From contig JAQGEQ010000071.1 of NCBI GenBank assembly GCA_034620365.1, forward strand, positions 496,001-560,000: a stretch of DNA of 64,000 bases, in the 5' to 3' direction. The stretch's first letter is position 1; every line of letters begins with the position of its first letter. The DNA comes from Pegea sp. RAD2-039. Taxonomy: Eukaryota; Chordata; Thaliacea; Salpida; Salpidae. The notes under the pieces were generated by a model. It was not told where the DNA came from, did no database searches, and was given only the letters and a program-made list of their open reading frames with translations. Positions 17,110 through 28,331 of the stretch are shown one piece after another. The translations under genes were made by a program, and so were the position numbers.

Positions 17110-18248
17110 ACTAAACTGATTAAAGTCAAAATTTAAGACTCCACGAAATTTCTATTTTTATCAGTTTTAAAGCTGCAGCATTATTAGCTATTATCAACAA
17201 CAAGTCATTTTGCCAGATTTTCAGCAGCTTACTTGATATCGACGTTGCTTGTTGCCTAAGGCTATATAAAGCCTAAACGTATATGAGTATCAACCAATAA
17301 AGAAATATTACAAAACTTTATCGTCTTTTAGAATTTCATAAAATTAGATAAAAAATGTCTTCGTTGAGGCGAAAGATTAGAAGAAATATAAACACCAAAA
17401 ACGTAATTTTTAGTTCACAGATTAAGTAGTGGGTTTTACTTCAACACTTAATGCATCTGCCATTAGCAAACTTTTATTTTGTTTTCATCTTACTTTATTA
17501 GTTGCTTTCTATCAATTCTAACAAACGTGAAATTCTAGTCAACTTAAAATCTATTTTCGACCTAAGGCTTCTTATCAACAATAGTAAAAGCTTTTTACAA
17601 TCCACTGTTTTAGCTTCAAATGATTTAGTTTGCTCAGTCAATGCATCGCCTAATTTAAACTCTACAGTTTTAAAATCGAAATAAATCTCAACAAATTTGC
17701 TTAAACTTTCCAAGTTTGATTCGACAAACCATTTTGTAGCAAAATGATTTGAATAAAAGATCAAAATTTCCACCAAACAATTACCAAGCATCTTAAGTGG
17801 ATTTTACAAACTGCATCTAAATCGATGTTTAGTTTCACATTAAAATGACATTGCAATGGATTTTGGGGACTATTTGTTCACAGCCAGCTTACTGTAGATC
17901 TGTATCTTAAGCCCGCAGGTGTTAACCAGCTTTAAACTCACTTTGACCCTTAAAATCCAAAAAGAATTAATTTGGAGTTTTTGTACTTTAAATAATCAAA
18001 ACTATATGAGATATAAATGTTTATCTTCGTATGTGCTGCCACCAAACAAATAGAAAACCCAAACCGATATTTACCATTACACAATCATGATTTATATCAC
18101 TTTAACAATTTTTCAAGAGTTATAAAAAAATGTATTCAACTGAATGACAAACATTAAAAAATTTCGAGCTAAATTAACTTTTTTTTTAATTTTTACTTTT
18201 CAAAATAAAACTCTTTAAACAACTCAATCTCAAAACCAAAAAAAATAA
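17110..18248. other. Intergenic, galactosyltransferase promoter side and SENP 3' flank
   Basis: Both neighbours lie on the minus strand, so this holds the 5' flank of the galactosyltransferase and the 3' flank of the SENP gene. A 97-codon minus-strand frame at 17498-17791 is Leu/Lys/Glu-rich, but has no recognisable family, and the opposite strand is also open over part of it. It is not called as a gene. Confidence 0.35.
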
Positions 18249-21200
18249 TCATCGGAAAAGTCTGGAATCCAATATCTCCAGGACAATTTTCTTTCGTAAG
18301 ATCGGAATATCACTTTGTGAAAAAGTAAGCTTAGCATCACGGGCAATGAATTCAGCAAACAAGCAAGCAAACACTCCACAGTCACTTCCATTCATTTGCT
18401 GTGGAACATCCTTAAAAGAACAACTTTCAATAAATATTTGAGAAGATAAATAATCGATTATAAACTTTGATTTATTACTTAAAAGACGATCTAAGTATGA
18501 ATAAAATCACCTGGCGTCTATTTATAAGTTTCCAGTCACTTGTGTCATATGGCAGTTTCTTCTTGTCTTTGTGCTCTTCTTCTAAATATGCTCTTAATAA
18601 TTCTAAGCACATTGTGTTTTCGCCTCCCATAGAATCGAGATACGAAATTTCCTTTTTTCTAAAATCTATAGTCTGAAGAGATTAATTTGAAATATCATTC
18701 GATCTCTGCAAAATGTTGCAAGTACCGCTAGGGTCCAATGAATCTTCTTCAAGTGAATCGGAAAAAAACATATGTCCTTTTCAAATAAGTCGACTTTTTT
18801 TGTCCATCTTCTAACAGCGCGGTAACCACGATCCTTTAACATATCGAAAAAAAAGGTGTTCATGGAGTAAACCTTAGGTAGGTTTGCTTTGATAGTCGAC
18901 CGTTCAGCAATCAGTTCCATATACACGTTGATTATCTAAAAAACGAATTTTATGAATAAGATTGATAGAAAAGTAGCATGATCTAACCGAATCGTTCAAC
19001 CAAAGATCGCCTTTTAAAGACAGCAACAGTTCTCTGGTGATGGAATTGCCAAATGAAGTCACTAATACTTCATCTTTATCTCCGATCAGTACTGCGTCCG
19101 CTCTTAATTCTTCTTCCTATAAAAGATAAATCTTTATGATGAAAGGGATATGTGAGATTACCTTGGTCATTGTCGCAGTGAACTGGTCTACTTGGATGAA
19201 CTGGTATTGAGCATTCAGCTCATCAGCCAATTTATCCTTTTCACGTCGTTGAGCGCCCCATTCTTCGGCTATCTTCTGAATCTTCGCCAGCCGACTACTC
19301 CATATATCATGGTTTCGCTTATAAACATCAATTCTTTCAAAAAAGAAAAATTTCGAAACAAGTTTAAGATTACTTGAGAGATTCAAACTCACGACTTTTT
19401 AAGCTCAAAGCTCCACCGGTTGGGATCTTTGATTTGTGGAGTCATATCTTCGGGGACTACTAATAAATTCAAAAGATTTAAATTGCATCAACAAATGATT
19501 CCAGTAATTACCTTCACCTATTTCGACATTTTTATCATCAGCTAACTTTTGAGAAGGAGTGCAACATGGGAAATTGTTCAAGAAACTGATATAAAAAGAA
19601 TAGTTATGAAATTAAAGACATGAAGTTCAAGAGAAATAGAAATTTTAGATTTATTCATTTTCATTTAACGCATGGCTGCAAAAATGTGTAAAAATTATCG
19701 TTTATTTGAAGTTAAAGTAGATATAGACTAAATTTAGGATTTAAATAAATCTACTATATGATGAATGTAGAATATGATGTACTAACTAACCTTCCACTAG
19801 ATAAGATCTTAAGATCTAAATTAGAGGCTTTCCAGGAATTTGTTTTTAAAAAACTGCCCTATAAAAAGCAAACATAAATTTAAAAAATATTAAATAACAT
19901 TGACACAAAGTAAGAACCATTTATAATGTAACAATACAGAAACATGAAAAAGTAAAAGTTTCTATTTAATAAAATTAGTAGATTGTAAACCAAACAATTA
20001 CATACATCCGAATTTAAAGAAGATTTTGGCAAATATGTTTTGAATTTCACCCTTTCTGCTTTCATCAAGTCAACGAAATTGTGAACAATCGTTTTAGACT
20101 CATTGCTTTTTCTGTAACCTTCTACCATTTGTTTATATAATTCTCTTTCCTCCATTCTTTGACAACGAATAATTTCATTGAAATTTCGTCTGTTGTTTAA
20201 CTAAAAATAAATCAAATTGCTTAACATTTGTTCCTAATAATGATAAAGATAGCTTTGAATTGAAGAGAAATTTTTATGAGTAATTTTATCACAAATTGTA
20301 GGAAATTAAGATTAAAGTGTCAAACCAAGCTATTAGAATTTGATAAGAGTTGAAACTTGTTAACAGATCTTATAAAATAAACTTATTGAAATTTTATTAT
20401 AAAACAAATATACAATAGTTATTTAAAAAATCAGATCTAGAAATTATTTTTAAAAAAACAAATAATCAAAAACTGCTGCTACTTTAATTAAACAAATCAA
20501 GCATATATAACATTTTAAATACTAATGGCAAATGAATAAGGTAAAAATACATTTAGACTAGTGGTTCTTATCAAACTCTGACTAAAGCTTTTTAATATTT
20601 ACATATAAATTATGGTATAATAGACTATCATATAGAATAGTAATATATAAGTTTTATATAGATAAATAATGATAAATTTCTATGAGAAGTTCAATAAGAG
20701 TTTATATCAGGTAGCTTAGTATGAGAAAAGGTCTTCATTTTAATGTATAATCTAAGTAAATAATTTTTTTATATTTTGAAAAACCATTATTCTCCTTTTT
20801 TAACTAAAATACAAAAAGTTATATAATAAAACTTTAGTGATAATATATCAAAATAAACATTTTCTAGTTAAAATGATTTTTTTAATTTTTAAAGAAAACC
20901 GCAAAAATAAAAATTGATATAGCATATCATTAGAAAATCTATTAACTATTGTAATAACTCATATACAGATTTGAATTAGTTATAACTTACAATTCGTGTA
21001 TGACTTTTAATTGAAGGGTTTTTCCTCATTATTGTCTTACTACAAAATAATTTTAAATGTATAAGTCACAAATATTTTTTAGTAAAATGATTAAAATAAC
21101 AAAGTAAATTAGTAACAAAAAATTATATTATAAAACTAGAAAAAATTGGTTTTAATTTAAATAAATATGAAGAAAAAATTTGATGAATCAGTATAAACTT

Positions 21201-21456
21201 TTAATTAGAATATATTTTTTCAAACCTTTACATATCAATGATTCAAACACTTATTCATCAAAATTTCAATAAAAATAGTCTAAGAATAATCGACTGTATA
21301 CATAAAAATCTTGCTAAATATAAAATAATACTAAATAAATTGATAGTAAAATGAAGATTTATAAAATTACTATTTATAATTATACCTGAGTTTTGCTAGT
21401 ATTCTTCCTGGAAAAGTACTATCTTCCTTATTTCGTTTATTTGGAGTCATACCCAT
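18249..21456 (-). CDS. Sentrin/SUMO-specific protease, SENP1/2 type (peptidase C48)
   Basis: Cysteine protease of the Ulp1 family that processes SUMO precursors and removes SUMO from targets, usually at the nucleus or nuclear envelope. Eleven exons, 21456-21386, 21039-20991, 20200-20006, 19858-19791, 19585-19518, 19459-19393, 19333-19162, 19116-18988, 18935-18726, 18672-18511 and 18410-18249, join in phase to 450 residues. The N-terminal 220 or so residues are basic and unremarkable. The C48 domain then runs to the end: LKGDLWLNDS, LPKVYSMNTFFFDML, GYRAVRRWTKKVDLFEKDI, HWTLA with catalytic H339, SYLDSMGG with D356, and QQMNGSDCGVFAC with oxyanion Q402 and nucleophile C408. The spacing (17 from His to Asp, 52 to Cys) matches human SENP1 to within one residue. 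All catalytic residues are intact. It is shorter than human SENP1 because the N-terminal region is reduced. SENP1 and SENP2 cannot be told apart here. Confidence 0.94.
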
Positions 21457-24195
21457 TATGTTGAAATTGTTTTCAATATATAATTAAGTAGAAAACAATT
21501 GATAAAAATAATAAGAATTAAAAACCCAAAAATTTTCAAATAAAATATAATAAAACAGAAGAGATAAAATTTAATCTAAAAACTACCTAAAATAATTTTT
21601 ATTACAAGTTTTTTTGACTAAAATGGATTATTCAGGTTAGTCCACTTATTCCGATAATTAAAACATAAGCGATAGCTGTAATCTATTTTTAAAATTACAT
21701 TATTAAAATAACTGAATTTATTAAAATGTACTGTGTTACAGAAAATATACAAAATATTGATGCTTTGACAAAGTTGATACTCGTCAGCAGTACCCTCTAC
21801 TAGGGATGATTTTTATTAGAATTGATTAAATTGTTAATGTGAAGTTATAAGGAAAATTATCTAATAGATGTGATTGCTTATACAAATAGCAAGCAAATGA
21901 TAATGTAATTTTCAAATTACGTATGCTATTCAGGATATTCTTTAACATAAATTAAAAAGAAGAGGCAATCAAAAATAGACGTATAATATTATTTTTCTTA
22001 AACTATATTGATTTATTTATCAAACATTTGGCTACGAGTGAAAAATTTAACAGGTCATATAGCGAACAAACACGAAGTATTATAAGCGAAGAGACAATGG
22101 CAATGCTTTAGGTATAACAATTAAGTGTTAATAAAGAAAGAATAGAAACACTATAGAAGCATAAAAAGTATAAGAAATAATAAGCTATAAAAATATAAGT
22201 TATTAATACAAAATTTCTTATAAAAAAATAGAGAAAGAAAGTGAGGAAACTGGCAGCTTTATATATCAATTGTGATGAAAATTACTTTAATTATGGTTAA
22301 TAATAAAATCTCATGGTTAGAAGCTTAAAAGATAAAATAAGATTTAGATTTATTTTAAAATTCAAGCAAAGGTATCTCTGAAATGTGTATTTTCAAATTT
22401 TGTATAGTGTTGAATAAAATTATAGCTATTTTTAGCCATAAAAAAGAATTAAAAGATCCAGCAATAGCTTGTCGTGATATACAACGAAAAATAGTTTATC
22501 TTATAAATAATTAGCACAAATAAAAAAAAACAGGTAACATGTAGACAGTGTTTCAATTGTATATTTCATAAATATAAATTTCCTTAATTACGATCCTACA
22601 TATTTAGTTTTTTAAGTCTTACATAAACCATTTATCTGTGTGTCACAAAAGTAATACTTTTTTAGGCTTAGCTGTGCTTTCATTGCTATTTTAGAAGATT
22701 GTATGTCGACATTTGATGTAAACGCTTGCTACTTGCAACTGCGCATCTCAAAATACAGATCTAAGTAACTACTAGTAAGTTTTTCTTCGAAGCATACTAC
22801 TACTAACAATTTTACTATGCAATGCTTGTAGTAAGCAAATACTTAGCACTTTCTATCATTAAATAATTTGACTGAAAGAAGAGCATTGAAAAATCAAGTA
22901 TTTTTGTCAACTATTGATTAGATGTAAAGATTTCTATAAATAAAACTGTTTAAAGAAATTTTAAATTTACAGATGACATTTTATAAGTTGTTATTTACTG
23001 ATCTTGTCAAAACAAATAATCGGAAGAAGTTGTTTCCGATAAAACTTTTTGAAACTTCAATGAATGATATTTAAAGTCATTTAGAGATAAATAAACAAAT
23101 TTGACTGGAGATTTTAAAAGAAGCATGATTCTTAAAAACATCCAAAGCAGTAACTGCAGATAGATATAAATTTGATTTTAATTTTTTGATAGAAATAAAT
23201 TTACAAGTTGAAAAACTTGAAAATATAACAAATAATTTGATAAATTAATTTTGTAAGAAATATATCATTATCCCTTTTAAACGTCTATATATAAATTAAA
23301 GTTGTTTTTATCATAATAATATTTCAACAAATAGTATATGAAGTATACATTTTTTATATCTACTTTTTTGTAAATAAGAAATGAGTTTTAGGATTAAAAA
23401 GTGATTCATGTTAATTATTCATTAACTCTGAATACAAGAATCTGATGATGCTGTCATTAAGCTTTTTTACTTTTTATTTTGAAATAGCATGATTGAGATA
23501 TAAGTTTTTGATGCAAAAGTTTGATTCTATATTATAAATGATGATCTAAGAACTTCAGATGAACAATTTTATTATCATTTTTTTTTTAAACTGAATTTAT
23601 TGATTTTAGCGTTTTTGCCCTAACAAATAGAAGAAGTTGTTACGCTCCTGAAATCAAAGTTGTTATTCATTTAGTATTGAGTCAACAAAGGATGTTTATG
23701 GGCAGCTGCTATGCGGAAATAATAGATTATCGGGTTGAGAAATAAAACTCCTTAAATAGCAAACCAATTTCACTGGCAGTCAGATGTACTTCTGTACGCA
23801 GTGAAGTTATTTTTAAATTATTATCAAGTTTATGTATAAAGCTTATAAGGTATTTTAATAAGTTATCAAGAACTTAAAATAGATAACTACATATATGTAA
23901 CTTTGTAAAAGAGGATGAATATTTATGTTTACTTATTCAAAAGAAGTTTCAACAAAGTTTTGTAATATACAGTGTGCAGTTTTGAATGCAATCAATGCTT
24001 ATAAGTTTAACTGAAAACAAAAAATAAATATATTTTGACCTTTATTACATATATTGATCGGAAAAAAAAAGAAAGTTTTGTAGCAATAAAACTTCGAGAT
24101 TTACATTTCTTCTCAGAGATTTTAGTCTACTTCGTTCTCATCTAGCGGTGAAACTTCATAAATATCAGTTATAGCTCTAGTATTTCAAGAAAATT
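21457..24195. other. Divergent intergenic region between SENP and the decarboxylase
   Basis: The two flanking genes diverge, so both promoters lie here. No exon is recognisable. The segment at about 22050-22280 resembles one at about 42510-42720 and may be a diverged dispersed repeat. An imperfect inverted repeat has arms at 22724-22737 and 22823-22836. Confidence 0.4.
22050..22280. repeat. Possible diverged dispersed repeat, copy 1
   Basis: The word order tagcgaacaaacacgaag, gaagagacaatgg, gaatagaaacactatagaag and atatatcaattgt is echoed in the same order near 42510-42720. Similarity is weak and judged by eye, and both segments are A-rich, so chance is not excluded. Confidence 0.3.
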
Positions 24196-27100
24196 ATGTC
24201 TGAAAACATCAGAGTGAGTTTGTGGTCTTTAAAAAAGTATTTTTTTCAATTTATTAACAACTATATTTTATCTTTGTTATCTATAAATGGTCTTTTCATA
24301 AATACGTTGCAACTGAGTTTATAACAATAATTAAATAAAACTGTCCTAATATTGTGTGGATTTGAATTTAATTAAGGATTCTAACTATATTAAGAGTTTA
24401 CAACATGTATCACTTGCAGAAACTTGAAATATCTGAAAAAGATGTTCCACCCTTCGGAATAGAAACGAAGAGTTTTAAAAAGGCGGCCAATGAAATGATT
24501 GAATTTATCATCAATTATCATGATAGTTTAACAAATAGAAAACCGTTTCCTGATGTCAAGCCAGGTTTGATTTTTTTATTCATATCAAACTAATAATGTG
24601 AATCTTGTAAATAAGATTATTAATTTTAGGATTCATGAAACTGTTGATACCGGAAAAGGCCCCTGAAGTGAAAGAAGATTGGAAAAATGTTTATAATGAC
24701 ATTGAAGATGTCATTTTGAAAGGAATGACACATTGGCAATCATCTGGATTTCTTGCTTACTTTCCCAGTGCAATCAGCTATCCAAGCCTTCTAGGACAAA
24801 TGCTGATAGAGGCAACAGCCACACAAGGATTCACCTGGGTTGATTAATATTAAAATTTAAAATAATTTATAATTATACAAATTATTTAAAAAATAGAAAA
24901 ATCTTTCATTTTAAAAGTTCAGTATAAAAGTTATGAGCTGTTAGAGTGTTGGATTATCTATTTAGGCGAGCTGTCCATCCTCTACTGAGCTTGAGCTAGC
25001 AATGATGGATTGGCTAGCACGTGCTTTAAACCTCCCAAAATGCTTTTTGTATGATGGCAAAGGTCCTGGAGCAGGATGCTTTCAAAGTAAATACTTAAAA
25101 TACAAATTTTTGTATTAAAATATCTACCAGACCTAACTAATAAAACCAAAAGCAAACTTAGTTTAGTCTTATTTTTTGTCAGTTAATTTATTTGTCTGTT
25201 TTTCAACCTCATTAATTATTGATAATATTTGCAAAGCGGCAGTTAAGACATGTAAATGAAAAAAATTATAATTAGTTTTGAATTGTTTTATATAGAAAGC
25301 GCAAGTGATTCTACAATCATGAGTCTGTTGGCTGCCAGAAGTAAAATAATTCGTGAACAGATGCTATTAAATAAGTTTAAGAGTAAAGGCGAAGTTCTAG
25401 ATAAATTGGTTGGTTATGCTTCAAAATATAGTCACTCATCAGTTACAAGAGCAGGTAATACAAAATCATTCAGTCATTCTGTAGAATTAATCTCTGCTTA
25501 TAGGAGATTTTGGGTTCGTTACGATGAGGCTTTTAGAAGTTGATAAAAACATCTCTTTGAGAGGAGAGACTTTACAAAAAGCTATCGACGAAGATAAAAA
25601 ATCTGGAAAAATTCCGTTCTATGTAAGTACTAGATTTTGGATTCATTTTGTTGAACTACATCAACTACTTCTTAGGTTTGTGCCACCATGGGAACCACTT
25701 ACTGTACTAGTAATGACAATTTGGAAGAAATAGGTTTAATATGTGAGAGTTTTATAGTTCTACTTCAATTACTGCTATAATAAAAACGAAATTTCTGTAC
25801 ATTCAGGTAAAAAAGAGCAAATTTGGCTCCATGTAGACGGAGCTTATTCTGGAAGTGCTTTAATCTGCCCGGAGTTCCAACATTTTGCAAAAGGACTTCA
25901 GGTTGAATACATCACATTAAATTAATGAAGAGTTTTACAATTGCGCAAATATTATTCAGTATTCAACTTCATTCTGTTTCAATCCTCACAAAAATATGAT
26001 GATTGCTTCGCCCTGTTCAGCTTTCTGGTAACTTGTTTTGGTTATCTTATTAAATTACAATAAATAAGAAAGTCCTAACTTAATTTTTTGACTTTGAAGT
26101 TTAAATGTCAAGTCTTAAAGAAATGTTTAATTAAGTTATCTAACTCGGTTACAAAAGTATCATAAAGTAGGAAAGCTCAGATGTTTTTAATCAATAACTT
26201 TTTTTATTTGCGACAAACATTATTTATGTATAGGGTTCGTAATATATCGTATATGGAGAACGCCTACAATATTAACCCAATATATCTTAAACATGATGAA
26301 CAAACAAATGTAATCGATTATAGAGTGAGATATACGATTTCTTATAGGGAAATAAAGGCTATATGATTGAATCTTATTTTACAGCATTGGCATATAAGTC
26401 TTGGAAAAAAGTTCGAAGCCATTAGAGTTTGGTTTGTTCTTCGAATGGTTGGCTTAGAGGGGCTTAGAAACTATGTATATAAGGGCAAAAAGATGGCAGA
26501 TTATTTTTTGAACTCTATTAAAAATTATAAAGATTTTGAAGTTGTCTTTCCAACAACATTTGGATTAGTTTGTTTTCGCTATAATCCAAAACAGAGTGAT
26601 AAAAAAGTAAGAATTTTTGAGTTTTGATTTATTTGACTAAATAACTGATTATTCGGTTGTTTGTAAAATAAATTGTTGAAGATTAGGATTTTTTACTCGA
26701 TTAAATTACGGCTACTTAACTTATTTGAAGATTATTGTTATTGTATAACGTGCTTAAGTAACTAATAAAACATCTATAAACTCATTTATATTTCAAAAAA
26801 CACAGACCAAGAATCATTGTGTTTAGAAAATTTAAAGTCATTCTAAACAGTCAAATATTTAATTTTAGAAATTGTTTTTTCTAATTTTTACTTTATAAAC
26901 CAAATAGAAATTATTATTAATAAACTTTTAAGCTGATCCAGAGTTTGGTTACTATTTTCTAATCATTCATTTATTTTCTTAAATATCTAATCAAAAAATA
27001 GTAAAAAGTTAAACAATTTTTCTTTGTAAGTTTCGATTAAGTACTCTATTTTCAAAGACATTTAATTACCAAGCAATACAGTTTAAGTTTACAAGTTTTA

Positions 27101-27465
27101 GTGAAAAAGTTTACCTTCAAGTTAAAAAAATCTTTCAAAGTTTCTGGCTAATAATAAAAGTTATTTTTTTAAATTTATCTTTTGTCATAAGCAATGTGCT
27201 GGTAAACATATGTTATAAGAAATCCATCAACATACTTACAAGATAGGATTATCTGTGGTTTCAGAAATTGAACGAAATGAATAAGCGATTGTACGACAAA
27301 ATAATAGAGAATGGTCGGATCTATCTTACGCAAGCTACAGTAGAAGAAATCTATTTCCTTCGAGTCAGTACATCTGGTTCAAATGTTACTGAAATAAAGC
27401 TAAATGAACTTTGCTCGTTACTAACAAAATTTGTGAAAGATATCAATAACGAATTTCTTATATGA
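24196..27465 (+). CDS. Aromatic-L-amino-acid decarboxylase family enzyme (PLP group II decarboxylase)
   Basis: PLP-dependent decarboxylase of the AADC/tyrosine/histidine decarboxylase family, expected to make a monoamine in the cytosol. Main exons: 24405-24564, 24630-24838, 24966-25086, 25296-25454, 25504-25622, 25676-25733, 25807-25901, 25960-26027, 26234-26324, 26385-26606 and 27265-27465, giving exactly 500 residues from the ATG at 24405. A short first exon, 24196-24213 (MSENIR) spliced to 24420, is an equally good start, and the broader range is given. Motifs are [39 protein letters not shown] with the His that favours decarboxylation over aldehyde synthesis, HVDGAYSG with the PLP-nitrogen Asp, NPHK with the PLP Lys (318 from the 24405 start), and PIYLKH with the catalytic-loop Tyr. 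The residue after the Lys is Asn where Trp is nearly invariant, and the later FDC is SPC. Substrate is not predictable. Confidence 0.93.
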
Positions 27466-27677
27466 TATGGTAAAAGTAATAACTTATCTCTAAATATGCT
27501 ACAAGTAAAGTTCAATGTATAATGTATGTATAAGCTCTTTCTTTATTACTGAACTTTTTTAATGTAAACTGTAAACAAGTTTTTAGTTAAAACATTTGAT
27601 TTTCTTTATAAACCTATATGTTGTAACCAGCAATAATCTGAAGTTAGTTGTTTGTCTAATAATTTTTGTAAATACAA

Positions 27678-27683
27678 AATAAA
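27678..27683 (+). promoter_or_regulatory. Probable polyadenylation signal of the decarboxylase gene
   Basis: AATAAA lies about 210 nt after the stop codon, followed by T-rich sequence. In such A/T-rich DNA the hexamer also occurs by chance. Confidence 0.45.
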
Positions 27684-28331
27684 CCTTTTTTGTCAAGCTT
27701 TTCAGGAAGTGTAGCGAACTGTAAATAATAAATATAAGAAGTTTGTTTCTCTAGTTTTGCAAACTATTTTTTTTATACATTCCAAATTATTTATGTTAAG
27801 CTTGGAATTACTAAAGCTCAGCAGTTACCAGTTTAAGCAAAAACCTAAGAAAGCGTTAAACTATTACAAATTATTTGCAAGATAAAAACTTACTAAAATA
27901 CAAAGCATGATTTTTTTTACCTAAAATGTTTGCTTTTCGAGTTAACTGTCAAAAAAATAATAGTTGAATCATTTTTTAAATAATTATCATTTTAGCATCA
28001 ACACTAAGTACACTAAGGTCAACTTAGATTTAATCTGAAGCTCCAATCATAATTGGTTTTTAATTGAAGTTTTCTATAATTGTTTTAATTTCTTAAACTT
28101 ATTAAAGTTGATATTTCAGTTTAATATAAGTCTCAGTAGATATAAAATTGTAGTAAAATAGATAGAAATACTTTATCAGCTTTATTGTAATATAAATTTT
28201 CAATAGATAGAAATATTTCATTGTACACAAAATGGACATAACACAGTGTTCCGCAGGAATAATGAGCAAAATGTTGCTAAGTGAATAATAAATTGAAACA
28301 TTTCTTACACATCTAAGCTGATTTTTAAATG
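27684..28331. other. Intergenic between convergent 3' ends
   Basis: The region lies between the decarboxylase and ODAD2. It holds a minus-strand AATAAA (TTTATT at 28181-28186), about 145 nt past the ODAD2 stop. No coding sequence is seen. Confidence 0.4.
28181..28186 (-). promoter_or_regulatory. Probable polyadenylation signal of ODAD2
   Basis: AATAAA on the minus strand, about 145 nt downstream of the ODAD2 stop codon at 28332. Confidence 0.4.

Noticed and set aside
17498-17791. Minus-strand 97-codon frame as a gene
   Set aside because: No family resemblance, the opposite strand is also open over part of it, and there is no splice or regulatory support.
18249-21456. First reading of the left-to-middle exons as a coiled-coil ciliary gene
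   Set aside because: The joined exons end in an unmistakable C48 SUMO protease domain with intact His, Asp, Cys and Gln.
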